Origin: Gemmatimonadota bacterium
GTDB taxonomy: Bacteria; Gemmatimonadota; Gemmatimonadetes; Longimicrobiales; Gaopeijiaceae
NCBI GenBank assembly: GCA_029262115.1
Contig: JAJCZZ010000085.1
Span: forward strand, 1 to 64,000
Direction: 5' to 3'
Length of the DNA: 64,000 nucleotides
Positions 1 to 9,439 of the stretch are shown here, piece by piece (within the stretch, counting starts at the first letter, position 1; every line of letters starts with the position of its first letter). The notes under the pieces are model-generated. The model saw only the letters and a program-made list of their open reading frames with translations, had not been told where the DNA came from and made no database searches. The position numbers were made by a program, and so were the translations under genes.

Positions 1-57
1 CGTGATCATGTCCGTGACCCGGGCTCCGCCTGGAATCTCCGCCACCGTCCGTGCCAT
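1..57 (-). CDS. N-terminus of IS4-like transposase (partial, runs off window)
   Basis: Reading leftward from an ATG at 57, the 19 visible codons give MARTVAEIPGGARVTDMIT. From memory this resembles the conserved start of the IS4-family transposase N-terminal domain (typically M-A-R-T...P-G-G-x-R-x-T-D), a DDE transposase of insertion sequences. Only the first residues are in the window, so no catalytic residue can be seen and the family call rests on a short resemblance. If right, an insertion sequence lies just left of the window and its inverted repeat should fall within the next few hundred bases on the right. Confidence 0.4.
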   Translation of the reverse strand, partial: MARTVAEIPGGARVTDMIT

Positions 58-394
58 CGCTGCCCTCTCTGAAGAAGTTTACCCCTCCAGGGAAGGACAA
101 GGTACCGCAAAAAGACCTTAAGGCAAGAGTATTGGAGCTAGGACGCCCCTGGGCCGGAGACGAAACATGCCAAGCTGCCGGTCACGCCCGTAAGACGTCC
201 CAGCAGCTTGGCATGTAAACGCCACAACCCACGAGCGACCTTCTTGTGGTCGATGTCGCCGCCCTCGACCCGCTATCCGTTGGCGAACCGAACGCCGGCC
301 CGCACGAGAAGGTGGAGGTGCGGGGCGTTCAGGCGCTCTATGGGTCCTGCAACATCTCGGTCGGTCTCCCCGTTGCGAGCGCATCGCTAGAACT
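58..394. other. Gene-free stretch
   Basis: Between the partial transposase and the next gene I see no convincing reading frame on either strand. If the partial gene is an IS transposase, the IS end and the insertion scar should be here, but I could not pick out a terminal inverted repeat without the other end. Confidence 0.4.
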
Positions 395-1729
395 TCATCG
401 CTGGGCTTGGGCTCTATCGCGCGGCACTGGTCGCCCCACAGCACGCTGCATTGAGGATGTGACTAAGGATCGCGTAGGGTCTGTCGTGCGGTTCCAGACC
501 AGCTCAAGGGAGCCGTCGCGGTTCACTCTCATAGTTGGCGAGTCACCACGGCCCACCGTGTCGTCCAGAATCGTGTGGGGGGACGACCAACCGCCGTCCC
601 AGCACGCATACATCAGTCGCCTCTCCTCGGAAGGCCCTGTCGGCTCCGCCGCCCAAACCAGATGGACACGCCCGGCATCGTCGACGACGGCCGAGAACGG
701 GGAACCATATCTGGACTCAACAACAGAAGGCTCGGACCAACTTGCGCCGCCGTCGGTTGACTGGACCAACCGGACTGTGGCGCCAAAGGCCCCACCCGGA
801 GCGGCTTGGCCCCAAAGCAAGACGATCGAGCCATCCCTAAGGGACAGCGTCGCCAGGTCCAACGCTCGACCATGGGTGGAAAGCTGGAGGACTGAGGCAG
901 GGCCCCAAGACGCCCCGGAGTCCAGCGACCGATGCAGGAGGAGGCTGTTTCCGACGCTGCGCGGGATAGCATCGTCGGTTCTGCCGATCCCCACATACGC
1001 AAGAAGAGCGGTATCTGCGGAGTGACTGACTAAGGCCGAGTACAAGGGCACCAAGGCCGGGATGGTTACGCGCGACCATTCGCCCTCGGACCACCTGGCA
1101 ATCGTCAGGGATTTCAGGGTGGGCGCCACCACGACGGATATCCCATTCGGTACGCCTCGGCCGATCGCTCCCTCCCCAGGGCTCCAACGGAGGTTTCCAC
1201 CTGACACGACAATCGCTGGCTTCGACCAGTCTCCCAGCGGATCGCGGATCGAGTGCATGACACGGCCAATGCGTAGCGATGCCCAATGCGAATGCGCGGA
1301 CCCATCGGCCTCCGGTTCACCCCAAACCAAATGAAGCAGCCCCTGAGTGTCATAGAGCGCCCGAGGATATGCGAACCAGAAATCTCCCGGCGGCGGATCC
1401 AATTTCGTGCCGTCCGTCCATACGAGCCTGGCAGCTCCCCGGGGCAGCGCCCCTTCCCAGGATGGAACTTCCATGCCTATAAACAGGGTCCTCGTCTCGT
1501 CGCCACCACTAGCCACACCTTTAAACATGGCCATCGGGCCGATGGAACCGGGGGCGCGGATTTCAGGAGCCAGACTCCATGTCCGGGCAGTGCATTCGAC
1601 CGCCTCTTCGTCGGGCGCGGACCTCGCCACCTTCGGATCATAACCCGGACTCATGCACGCCGCCGCGGCACCCCAGACGAACAGCAGCATGGCCGTATGT
1701 TGAGCCGGCTGGTAGGGTATCGCGATCAT
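395..1729 (-). CDS. BNR/Asp-box (sialidase-like) beta-propeller, probable lipoprotein
   Basis: A 444-residue protein with a hydrophobic N-terminus ending in ...GAAAAC (Cys25), which could be a lipoprotein signal, though AAAC is an imperfect lipobox. Two clear Asp-box motifs, SLDSGASW and STDGGASW, and several W-rich repeats of about 50 residues (LVWTDG, LHLVWGE, VHLVWAAE, LELVW) mark a six-bladed BNR/sialidase-type propeller. Such proteins are surface or periplasmic; some cleave sialic acid, but many are binding proteins without catalysis. I do not see the Arg triad or FRIP motif clearly enough to call an enzyme. It stands alone, with no co-directional neighbour. An alternative start is Met14 (1690). 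Confidence 0.65.
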   Translation of the reverse strand: MIAIPYQPAQHTAMLLFVWGAAAACMSPGYDPKVARSAPDEEAVECTARTWSLAPEIRAPGSIGPMAMFKGVASGGDETRTLFIGMEVPSWEGALPRGAARLVWTDGTKLDPPPGDFWFAYPRALYDTQGLLHLVWGEPEADGSAHSHWASLRIGRVMHSIRDPLGDWSKPAIVVSGGNLRWSPGEGAIGRGVPNGISVVVAPTLKSLTIARWSEGEWSRVTIPALVPLYSALVSHSADTALLAYVGIGRTDDAIPRSVGNSLLLHRSLDSGASWGPASVLQLSTHGRALDLATLSLRDGSIVLLWGQAAPGGAFGATVRLVQSTDGGASWSEPSVVESRYGSPFSAVVDDAGRVHLVWAAEPTGPSEERRLMYACWDGGWSSPHTILDDTVGRGDSPTMRVNRDGSLELVWNRTTDPTRSLVTSSMQRAVGRPVPRDRAQAQR

Positions 1730-1991
1730 TCTCAGCTGAGCTTGCGAGTTATGCGTGTATGTAACGTCGCGCTGCTTGACATGTTCAGTTTATAGACAAT
1801 TCGTGGGACGGCAAGCCCGATATCGGAGGACACCTCATGGCATTTGCTCTTCCGAAGTCGTTACGGCCTAACACAGGCGACGGCATCCAAACCACCCAGT
1901 TGCGAGCATCGCAGGGAATCCGAACGACCGGGCGGCCGTCGGCCTGGCCACTGCATCCTTTCCAACTTCGATAGCGGCAACGGCATCCCAC

Positions 1992-2021
1992 TTGATATCA
2001 CCCCGTCTGCTATTCTATTTA
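1992..2021 (+). promoter_or_regulatory. Candidate promoter for the padR-permease pair
   Basis: TTGATA (1992-1997) and TATTTA (2016-2021) are separated by 18 bases, in an AT-rich patch unlike its GC-rich surroundings, about 37 bases upstream of the PadR start at 2058. This is a fair sigma-70-type match. The rest of the 1730-2057 intergenic stretch shows no gene. Confidence 0.45.
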
Positions 2022-2057
2022 TATGCCGAATGCCTCTAGTCTTTCTACAGAGATCTG

Positions 2058-2408
2058 ATGTTCGACTCCGATCCCACAGCCTTTCTTCCACTCAACCCTC
2101 GTGTCTTCGCGATCCTTCTGGCACTGCTGGAAGGGCCCGCCCACGGCTATCGGTTGAAGCAGGCGGTCGAGGAGCAGTCGAACGGAGTGGTGACGCTGGA
2201 CCCCGGATCGCTCTACCGGAGCATCGCCAAGCTGGCGGACGACGGCATCATCGACTCGGCGCCTCCGCCCATTTCGGAGGCTGGAAGCGACGCTCGCCGG
2301 CGCTACTACCGGCTGACCGAGTTGGGCCGGGCCGTGGTGGCCGCGGAGGCGACCCGACTCCGGGGGCTCCTGGCTCACGCGGATCGGGGGCGCCTGCTCC
2401 CGGGGTGA
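2058..2408 (+). CDS. PadR-family transcriptional regulator
   Basis: A 116-residue winged-helix regulator. The PadR core is plain: ILLALLEGPAHGYRLKQAVEE (about 18-38), then SLYRSIAKLADDGIIDS (recognition helix and wing, 51-67) and the RRYYRLTELGRAVV wing (80-93). PadR proteins are usually repressors of the adjacent efflux or permease gene. The permease starts 4 bases after this stop, so the two are co-transcribed and the regulator probably controls its own operon. The same regulator-permease arrangement occurs twice more in the window (12096-12425 and 59012-59347). Confidence 0.88.
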   Translation: MFDSDPTAFLPLNPRVFAILLALLEGPAHGYRLKQAVEEQSNGVVTLDPGSLYRSIAKLADDGIIDSAPPPISEAGSDARRRYYRLTELGRAVVAAEATRLRGLLAHADRGRLLPG

Positions 2409-2412
2409 GGGG

Positions 2413-5052
2413 ATGATGAAGCGCCAGGGTGCCGTGGTCCGGCGGCTCTACAGAATGGGGCTGCGTCTCTTCCCGTCGCGACTGCGTGAGAACCACGGCG
2501 GTGAGATGGAGGAGATGTTCGCCGATGCCTGGCGCGACGCGTCTCGGCTGGGATGGACCGCGCGGCTGCGGCTCGCCGCCCGCACGACTCGAGATCTGAC
2601 GTTCAACGGGGCCGCGGCGCGGCTTGAAGGAGGAGGGGGGATGGAGACGTGGCGGCAGGACATCAGATACGCGGTGAGAGGGCTCGTTCGTCGACCAGGC
2701 TTCGCCCTGGTTGCGACTTTCACGCTGGCCCTCGGCATTGGGGGGAATACGGCCATCTACAGCATCGTGGACGCGGCCTGGGTCGATGCCCTCCCGTTCC
2801 CGGACGACGACCGTCTGGTCGTTCCATACAACGTCCCCGCACCCGAGCGCGGAGGCGGCTTCGCGGCCTTCTCCGCACCGTTCTACGCCGCGCTCCGGGA
2901 CGCAGGCGCCTTTGCGTCACTCACGGACGTCGTGCCGGGATCGGCCAACGTCGGGGGGGAGGACCGTCCCGAACGCGTCTCGGCGGCGCGGGTGAACGCC
3001 TCCTTTTTCGACGTGGCCGGCATCGCGCCGGCGCACGGCCGGGCGTTCACCGAGGAGGAGGCCGTGCCCGGCGGTCCGGACGTGGTGGTCATCAGCCACG
3101 GCCTGTGGACACGGCGATTCGCGGCGGACCCGAACACCGTCGGTGGCCCGCTTGTCGTGGACGGCACGTCCGCGGTCGTCGTAGGCGTCATGCCGGCCGG
3201 CTTCGACCTGCTATTCCACGACGTGGACCTGTGGCGCCCGACACATGTCGACGAAGCGGCCTTCACGTCGAGCTCGGCGGTGAACAACAATCGGCGCCTG
3301 ATCGGGCGGCTGGACCCCGGCGTGAGCTCCGGCTCCGCCGATGCGCGCCTCACGGCGGCGGTCGATGCCATGCGCCAACGCTTTCCGGACGCGCTCACCC
3401 CATCCCATGACGTCCGCCTCGTGCCGCTACGAGAACATCTCTACGGGAGCGCCCGTGGTAGTCTCGCCGTGCTATCCGGCGCCGTTGCGTTCGTACTTCT
3501 GATCGCCTGCGCCAACCTCGCCAACCTGTTGCTCGTTCGCGGTGAGGCCCGACGCGGTGAACTCGCGGTTCGGGCCGCGTTGGGAGCAAGCCGAGGCCGA
3601 CTCGTCCGCTCGCTCATCACGGAGAGCCTCCTCCTCGCCGTGCTCGGCGGCGCCCTCGGACTGCTCCTGGCGACCGGCGTGCTCGAGGCCGTGCGACCTC
3701 TGGCTCCCGACAACATCCCGACACCCGACAGCGCACTCGACGGATCGGTTCTGGCCGTGACGGCACTGCTCACCCTCGCCACGGGCGTACTGTTCGGACT
3801 GGTGCCGGCCTGGGCCGTTGCCCGGAGCGATCTGCGGAGCGAGTTGATCAGCGGCGGGCAGAGCGGAACGGGAGCGGGACGGCCCGCCGCAGGTTCCGCT
3901 CTCGTCGTCACGGAAGTGGCGCTCACCGCCGTCCTCCTCGTCGGTTCGGGCCTGCTGCTGAACAGCATGTGGCGCCTCCAGAGCGTCGACCCCGGTTTCG
4001 AGACCGAGCACCGCACGCAGGTGCCAGTCGAGTTGGCGGCTGCCCGGTACCCCGACTCCGAGTCGGCTTTGGGATTCCACCGACGCCTCGTCCAACGGGT
4101 CGCCGCACTGCCCGGCGTGGTCGACGCCGGAATGGGTCAGTTCATCCCGATGGCCGGTGCTTCCAACTGGGGATACCAGGTGGAGGGGAAGGAGGAGAAC
4201 GGTGTATCGTTCGCGGATTACACGCTGATAACGCCAGGATATCTGGAAGTGATGGAACAGCGGATAACGCGGGGTCGTGCGCTCACCTGGCAGGACGCCG
4301 AGGTGTCCGCTTCTCCGGTCGTTCTGGTGAGTGAGGCGATGGCACGACGGCGGTGGCCCGGCAAGGACCCGATCGGCCGCCGAATCAACGTGAACCGGGG
4401 CGGCGCGATCTGGAGGGAGGTCGTGGGCGTCGTGTCCGACGTACGAAATCGGTCGCTCGGTGAGGAACCCGGAGATTTGCTGTATTTCCCAGCGATCGGA
4501 CTTCCGATGGCCTCTCCGCGCCAGATGACGCTCGTCGTGCATCACGCGAACGACCGAGCGCCGGTGGCCGAGATGAGGGCCATCCTTTCCTCACTCGACG
4601 CGACGCTGCCCATGTCGCGGATCCAGCCGCTCGAAGAAGTGGTTCGGGCCTCAGAGGGGCGCCGGTTCTTCCTGATGACGTTGCTCGGACTGTTCGCGGC
4701 CATCGCGCTCGCGCTCGCGGCGGTGGGACTCTACGGCGTGGTGTCCTACTCGGTAGCGCTGAGAAGCCGGGAAATCGGACTGCGCATGGCGGTAGGCGCC
4801 AGCCGGGGCTCGGTCGTCGGGATGGTGCTCCGGCAGAGCGCCACCCTGGTCGGTGTCGGGCTGGCGGTGGGTCTGGTGGCGGCCGTGGCGACGTCTCGCC
4901 TATTGGAGAGCGTTCTTTTCGGAGTCGGGGCGACGGACATCGGCACGTACGGGGCGGTCGCCCTCTTCCTCAGCCTCGTGGCCGGACTGGCGACCTGGCT
5001 TCCAGCTGCTCGAGCGACCCGCGTCGATCCGGCCTCGGTGCTCCGAAGGTGA
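2413..5052 (+). CDS. ADOP-type MacB/FtsX permease
   Basis: An 879-residue membrane protein of the 'duplicated orphan permease' type. An N-terminal region of about 80 residues with an amphipathic LRLFPSRLRE segment precedes a first transmembrane helix (RPGFALVATFTLALGIGGNTAIYSIV, about 95-120, split here by its RPGF start). Then come a periplasmic MacB core domain, a three-helix FtsX domain (about 345-470), a second MacB core, and a second FtsX domain ending LFGVGATD...ATRVDPASVLRR. The two halves duplicate the single MacB permease unit. No ATPase gene is nearby, as is typical ('orphan'). Such proteins are thought to work in efflux or lipoprotein/peptide export; the substrate is unknown. It follows padR by 4 bases. 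Confidence 0.85.
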   Translation: MMKRQGAVVRRLYRMGLRLFPSRLRENHGGEMEEMFADAWRDASRLGWTARLRLAARTTRDLTFNGAAARLEGGGGMETWRQDIRYAVRGLVRRPGFALVATFTLALGIGGNTAIYSIVDAAWVDALPFPDDDRLVVPYNVPAPERGGGFAAFSAPFYAALRDAGAFASLTDVVPGSANVGGEDRPERVSAARVNASFFDVAGIAPAHGRAFTEEEAVPGGPDVVVISHGLWTRRFAADPNTVGGPLVVDGTSAVVVGVMPAGFDLLFHDVDLWRPTHVDEAAFTSSSAVNNNRRLIGRLDPGVSSGSADARLTAAVDAMRQRFPDALTPSHDVRLVPLREHLYGSARGSLAVLSGAVAFVLLIACANLANLLLVRGEARRGELAVRAALGASRGRLVRSLITESLLLAVLGGALGLLLATGVLEAVRPLAPDNIPTPDSALDGSVLAVTALLTLATGVLFGLVPAWAVARSDLRSELISGGQSGTGAGRPAAGSALVVTEVALTAVLLVGSGLLLNSMWRLQSVDPGFETEHRTQVPVELAAARYPDSESALGFHRRLVQRVAALPGVVDAGMGQFIPMAGASNWGYQVEGKEENGVSFADYTLITPGYLEVMEQRITRGRALTWQDAEVSASPVVLVSEAMARRRWPGKDPIGRRINVNRGGAIWREVVGVVSDVRNRSLGEEPGDLLYFPAIGLPMASPRQMTLVVHHANDRAPVAEMRAILSSLDATLPMSRIQPLEEVVRASEGRRFFLMTLLGLFAAIALALAAVGLYGVVSYSVALRSREIGLRMAVGASRGSVVGMVLRQSATLVGVGLAVGLVAAVATSRLLESVLFGVGATDIGTYGAVALFLSLVAGLATWLPAARATRVDPASVLRR

Positions 5053-5092
5053 CGGCGCGAACTGCCAGTAGAAAGTTGACGCGAGCGAGCCG

Positions 5093-6265
5093 TCAGTAGA
5101 GCAGGCTGGGCCGGGCCTCGTCGGTGAAGCGGGCGACCTCCTCCGGCACGCCGCGAAGAATCGCTTCGACGGACGCCCCCCGTTCCAAGCATTCGCGCAG
5201 GGCGTCGGAGCCCCACAGAATATCGATCGGCGGGAGGTTTTCTTCGTACTCGTAAGGCGGTTCGGCCCAGGCAAAGTCCGAGGGAGCCAGCTCCCGCGCC
5301 GCCTTGAACATGGCCACGGCGAGCGTGACTGGACGAAACCGATCGACGTCCGTCGGGTGGATCTGCACACCCCCGCACACCTGGCCGGCGTGCTTCTGAA
5401 ACGTCGGCTGGAACGAACAGGGGCGGAGTTCGAACCCGTCCAGATCGAACTCCCTCAGACGCTGCGCGAATTCCCAGCCGTCCAGCCACGGTGCCCCTAC
5501 CAGTTCGAAGGGCCGTGTGGTACCGCGCCCCTCCGACAGGTTGGTGCCCTCCATCAAGACCATCCCCGGGTACACGACGCAGGAGTCCGGAGTTGGAAGA
5601 TTGGGACTGGGCATCACCCAGGGCAGACCGGTCTCCGCCCAGGTCATGTCGCGTCGCCAACCCTCCATGGCCACCACCTCGAGGTCGACCTCGATGCCAC
5701 GCTCGGCAACGAGCCAGCGGGCCAGTTCGCCGGCCGTCAGAGCGTGACGCAGCGGGACCGGGTGGAGGCCGACAAAGCTTTCGTAGCCCTCGCGCAGGAC
5801 CGGCCCTTCTCGAATGACGCCACCGACCGGGTTCGGGCGGTCGAGCACGACGAAGCGGACACCCGCCTCCGCGCACGCCTCCATGGCCAGCGCCATGGTC
5901 CAGACGAACGTGTACACCCGCACACCGACATCCTGGAGGTCGAAGAAGACCACGTCCAGCCCCTCGAGCATGTCGCGCGTCGGCTTGCGCGTCTCGCTGT
6001 AGAGCGAGTGGACGGGGAGACCGCTCCGCGCGTCCGTGTAGTGGTCGCTCTCGATCATGTTGTCCTGCTTCTCACCCCGGGCGCCGTGTTGCGGCCCGAA
6101 GAGCGTGCGCAGTCGGAAGCCCTCCGCGAGGAGGGCGTCCACAGAGAGCGTAAGGTCCGCCGTCACGGAGGCTGGGTGCAGAACCAGGCCGGCGGAGGCT
6201 TCGCGGAGATGGTCGGCTTGGCCCGCCAGCAGACGGTCGAGGCCAGTCTGTACGGTGGGAGTCAT
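5093..6265 (-). CDS. namZ: NamZ-like exo-beta-N-acetylmuramidase (DUF1343, GH171)
   Basis: A 390-residue protein matching the DUF1343 family, whose Bacillus member NamZ removes non-reducing terminal MurNAc from peptidoglycan fragments during wall recycling. Family motifs visible: FGPQHGARG (56-64), DLQDVGVRVYT (109-119), LDRPNPVGG (about 146-154) and EGTNLSEGRGTTRPFE (about 246-261). No signal peptide is apparent, whereas many relatives are exported; a cytoplasmic recycling role, or an export signal upstream of the chosen start, is possible. It is convergent with the permease at 2413-5052 (40-base gap) and stands alone. Confidence 0.82.
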   Translation of the reverse strand: MTPTVQTGLDRLLAGQADHLREASAGLVLHPASVTADLTLSVDALLAEGFRLRTLFGPQHGARGEKQDNMIESDHYTDARSGLPVHSLYSETRKPTRDMLEGLDVVFFDLQDVGVRVYTFVWTMALAMEACAEAGVRFVVLDRPNPVGGVIREGPVLREGYESFVGLHPVPLRHALTAGELARWLVAERGIEVDLEVVAMEGWRRDMTWAETGLPWVMPSPNLPTPDSCVVYPGMVLMEGTNLSEGRGTTRPFELVGAPWLDGWEFAQRLREFDLDGFELRPCSFQPTFQKHAGQVCGGVQIHPTDVDRFRPVTLAVAMFKAARELAPSDFAWAEPPYEYEENLPPIDILWGSDALRECLERGASVEAILRGVPEEVARFTDEARPSLLY

Positions 6266-6270
6266 ACCTC

Positions 6271-6276
6271 AGTATA
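6271..6276 (-). promoter_or_regulatory. Candidate -10 element of a leaderless promoter for namZ-like gene
   Basis: On the minus strand TATACT ends only 5 bases before the ATG at 6265, where no Shine-Dalgarno sequence is seen. That spacing would place the transcript start at or next to the start codon, as in leaderless mRNAs. No good -35 is visible. Confidence 0.3.
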
Positions 6277-6361
6277 GTAGGGCGCTGCTCTGACCGCTCG
6301 GTTTCGGAGCGAGAGGCTGGTTCGCATCCTGCGAAGCCCGCGAGACTCGCAAGGAGACACA

Positions 6362-6935
6362 ATGGGGTTACGCAGTTGGCTCCGGACGCCCGGCCCATTC
6401 GTCGGAATTCTGGCGTGCGCGGCAGCCGGGATTGCCGTGGCGACGCCCGCGCTGAGCATCGCGCTCGGCATACTGGCGCCGGGCCCCCTCTATCCGGTCA
6501 GCGATCGACTCGTGGAAGCGTGGACGACGGGCGTGTGGTGGGCCGACCGAGCGGCACAGTGTCCTCACGGGTTTGGCGCTCATCGGCATGGTGCTGGCCT
6601 CCGGCGGTGTGTTCGGCGTCACCAGCTACCTGCTGTCCCTCCGGCGGCATGAAACCGGCGTGCGCTTGGCCCTGGGTGCCTCACCCGGTGACATCCTTCG
6701 CAGTACTGTCGCAAAGGCCTTGTCCCCCGTTTCGCATGGGATAGCCGTGGGCATCGGCGTGGCACTCGTGGGGCTGAGGTTGGTGCAGACTCGGTTGCAC
6801 GGGCTGGACCTCGGCGGACTTCCCGAAGCCGGACTGGTCGCCCTTGGTGTTCTCGGAATCGCCTTTCTGGCGGCATTGTACCCCGCCCTCGAGGCTGCCG
6901 GCACGGACCCCGCGGTCCCCCTTCGATCCGAATAA
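6362..6935 (+). pseudogene. Remnant of an ADOP-type permease (internal deletion)
   Basis: Two fragments of one permease in different frames. From the ATG at 6362 the first about 60 codons resemble the N-terminal transmembrane helix and following loop of MacB-like permeases (RSWLRTPGPFVGILACAAAG ... VSDRLVEAW). The frame is then lost. Another frame from about 6540 to 6935 gives the last FtsX domain (GGVFGVTSYLLSLRRHETGV ... ALYPALEAAGTDPAVPLRSE). Everything between, some 650 residues in the intact paralogues, is missing. It starts after a reasonable ribosome site (AAGGAG). Most simply it is a decayed copy of the intact permeases nearby. Confidence 0.65.
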
Positions 6936-6943
6936 CCGCCCCC

Positions 6944-8164
6944 CTACCGGACTCCCAACTCCTCCTGCACGATCACAGCGAGACCATCCAGCATCGTCAG
7001 CGGCGAGGTCGACAGCACCCCCCGTGTCGACGTGTTGATCTGGAGGGCCAGCGCGAAGCCGCCTTCCTCGAACCAGTAGGCTTCGGTCCGGTAGCCCGGC
7101 ATGAACCCGGAATGGCCGCGGGCCCTCCCGGCGCCTGCCATGGTCATCATGATGACGCCGAGGCCGTACTCCGCCTGCGGTCCGAGCGGAGCAGGTACGC
7201 CATCGGTGAACGGAGCCATGAGCGACCGATCGAAGGCGTGCCCTTCCTGGATGAGCCATGTCCACCGTGCCAGATCCGACGCGGTCGAAGCGAAGCCGCC
7301 CCCACCCCACTCGAACTGCGGGTTGATGACCATGCGCCCAGCCTCGACCATCTCGTCGAAGCCTCCGAACGGGTTGGCCGGCCCCGCGTATCCCTGGGCA
7401 AGCCCCGGGATCTCCGGGCGATCGGAGGGCCGCGTGCCGTCGAAGCCATGTGCGTCGATGACGCGCTCGCGGATCTCAGCGTAGGCGGGGCGCCCCGTCA
7501 CCTCCTCGACGATCATCGCCAGGAGAATGAAATTCGTGTCCGAGTACTCCCATCCTTCACCCGCGGCGAACGGCGCATCCGTGTCGAAGAGGTACGACAG
7601 CCGCTCCTCGGGCGTGAACGACCGCATCGGTTCCGCAGTGAGGTCCTCCAAGAAGGCCGGGTTCAACTCGTAGCGCACGATCCCACTGGTGTGGCGCATC
7701 AGATCGCGCACGGTGGCGGTGCTCCCGTTCGGGATGCGGCCGAACCAGGGCTCATGGCCGAGGTAGGTCGAAACCGGCGCGTCAAGGTCGATCGTCCCCT
7801 CGCCGACGAGTTGCAGCGCGGTGGCGCCGAAGTACGTCTTACCTACGCTCCCTTGCAGCATGAGGTGGCCGGGGGTCATGCGGATGCCTAGAGTGGTATC
7901 CGCCATGCCGGCCGCCTGACCCCATCCGGTGTCGCGGTCGAGGGTGACACCCAGCGTGATGCCGGGGACGCCGACCGGAGCCGCGACGCTGTCGAGCCGC
8001 GCCTGCAGTCGGGTCCGCATCCGGGCAAGATCCTGGGCCTCGATCGGCTGGACGAGGGCCGCCAGGATGAGGGCCGCCAGGATGAGGCAGAGCGAGGCCG
8101 CCACGGCGCTTGCCCGAGCTACGGGCGAACCACGCGAGGCCATGGGCCCGGTCGATTTCTTCAT
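6944..8164 (-). CDS. Secreted serine hydrolase, beta-lactamase/class C-like (S12)
   Basis: About 406 residues from the ATG at 8164; I prefer this to an earlier start at 8269 because it puts the basic MKKSTG... and the hydrophobic stretch (ASLCLILAALILAALVQPIEAQ) where a signal peptide belongs. The active-site S-x-x-K is SVGK (Ser106, Lys109). The second motif reads YSD (Tyr207) where most relatives have Y-x-N. The third is GHSGF near 360. These enzymes cover esterases, D-amino-acid peptidases and beta-lactamases, and sequence alone does not tell which. It overlaps nothing and converges with the permease remnant 9 bases away. Confidence 0.75.
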   Translation of the reverse strand: MKKSTGPMASRGSPVARASAVAASLCLILAALILAALVQPIEAQDLARMRTRLQARLDSVAAPVGVPGITLGVTLDRDTGWGQAAGMADTTLGIRMTPGHLMLQGSVGKTYFGATALQLVGEGTIDLDAPVSTYLGHEPWFGRIPNGSTATVRDLMRHTSGIVRYELNPAFLEDLTAEPMRSFTPEERLSYLFDTDAPFAAGEGWEYSDTNFILLAMIVEEVTGRPAYAEIRERVIDAHGFDGTRPSDRPEIPGLAQGYAGPANPFGGFDEMVEAGRMVINPQFEWGGGGFASTASDLARWTWLIQEGHAFDRSLMAPFTDGVPAPLGPQAEYGLGVIMMTMAGAGRARGHSGFMPGYRTEAYWFEEGGFALALQINTSTRGVLSTSPLTMLDGLAVIVQEELGVR

Positions 8165-8371
8165 CTGAGGAAGATAGCGAGCGCGGCCGCGCGTAGGGGA
8201 TGAAGGGTTCTCATGTCGCGGATCAGAGGGATCAACCGCTGAATTCGCGGGATCGGGCGCATGGGGCATCTACCCCGTGTGCCCGCCAAGCGACCGGTAT
8301 GGCCGTCCACTCCGAGTGCCGGGGACGCTCGCCCAGGACCGTTCGAAACGCGTTCGGGTCCAGGATCGGTC

Positions 8372-9313
8372 TCACAACTGGAGTTCCCACATCTGGCTGG
8401 TCAGGTCGTGTCCGAAGTCGGTGTGGGGCTCCTCGTTCGTGAGCCGGTATCCCTCGGCCTCGTAGAGGCGACGCGCGCTCTCCAACACGCTCATCGTCCA
8501 CAGCACGACGGAGCGGTATCCAGCGCCGCGGGCGAACCGAGAACACTCGGAGACGAGCCGTCGACCGATTCCCAGGCCTCGTGCGGCGGGCTCGACGAGG
8601 AGGAGCCGTAGTTGAGCCACGTGTTCGGACTTCGACACGAGGAACACACTCCCGACCCTCTCCCCCTCGCGCTCGGCAATCCAGCAGCGCTCCCGGGCCG
8701 GATCGAAGTTGAGCGCAATCGTGCCGACGATCTCCGCGACGAGACCTTCAAAGGCCTGACCCCACTGGTATTCCGCGGCGTAGAGAACCCCGTGTCGCTG
8801 CACCACCCACCCGAGGTCACCTGGCTCGTGTGCACGGAGGCGGAACGACGGCGGCTCCGGTACATCGTCGCCGAGCAGCGAGCGCACCGTAGTCATGGCG
8901 TCCACCAACTGATGACGCTCGGACCTGCTCAGGCCGGCGAACACCCTGTCCACCTGGGCCGTGGATGCACGGTCCAGCACCTCGAACGCCTCGACGCCAT
9001 CAGCGGTGAGAGAAAGTAGTTTGACGCGGCCGTCCTCTGGGGAAGGAGACCGAGCGATGATCCGCGCCGCCTCGAGTCTCGACAACAGCCGGCTCAGATA
9101 TCCAGAGTCGAGGCCGAGCCGGGTTCCGAGCGCCCCGGAGTCCGAGACACCTCCTCTCGCCAACTCGTAGATGATTCGCGATTCGGTCGTACTGAACGGG
9201 CTATCGAGCAAGCCCTCGTTCAACACGCCCAGGAACGCCGTGTAGAAGCGACCAAACGCCCGAACGGCCTCGATCTCCTCCGCCCCCGCATCGCGGATCG
9301 GTGCAGGACTCAC
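8372..9313 (-). CDS. MarR-GNAT fusion: regulator joined to acetyltransferase
   Basis: 313 residues from a GTG at 9313 preceded by a G-rich ribosome site; an upstream start at 9403 would run through the probable promoter. Residues 1-150 form a MarR winged helix (TTESRIIYELARGGVSDSGALG, then GYLSRLLSRLEAARII and a wing with PEDGRVKLLSLT). Residues 165-313 form a GNAT N-acetyltransferase with the acetyl-CoA loop RLLLVEPAARGLGIGRRLV (Q/RxxGxG/A type) and a C-terminal GYRLTNEE. MarR-GNAT fusions are a known class; both the ligand sensed and the acetyl acceptor are unknown. A candidate operator lies just upstream. Confidence 0.82.
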   Translation of the reverse strand: MSPAPIRDAGAEEIEAVRAFGRFYTAFLGVLNEGLLDSPFSTTESRIIYELARGGVSDSGALGTRLGLDSGYLSRLLSRLEAARIIARSPSPEDGRVKLLSLTADGVEAFEVLDRASTAQVDRVFAGLSRSERHQLVDAMTTVRSLLGDDVPEPPSFRLRAHEPGDLGWVVQRHGVLYAAEYQWGQAFEGLVAEIVGTIALNFDPARERCWIAEREGERVGSVFLVSKSEHVAQLRLLLVEPAARGLGIGRRLVSECSRFARGAGYRSVVLWTMSVLESARRLYEAEGYRLTNEEPHTDFGHDLTSQMWELQL

Positions 9314-9332
9314 AGGACACCCCCTGCCTTGG

Positions 9333-9348
9333 GCAAGTAATTGATTGC
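9333..9348. promoter_or_regulatory. Candidate MarR operator
   Basis: GCAAGTAATTGATTGC is an inverted repeat (GCAA/TTGC with a symmetric AT-rich centre) in an AT-rich patch 20 bases upstream of the MarR-GNAT start. MarR proteins bind such short AT-rich palindromes over their own promoters, so autoregulation is likely. Confidence 0.4.
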
Positions 9349-9439
9349 TTAAGGCAGTAGATATGTTCCGGTGGTGTATGTCAAGCATGACTCCGCATCT
9401 CATGTCCCCGGCCCTGCACTACGCACTACGCATTACCCA

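Noticed and set aside
1279-1300. CAATGCG-like match in host DNA near 1285, similar to the phage end sites
   Set aside because: A single partial match inside a host coding region, without the second block or a TG end; expected by chance.
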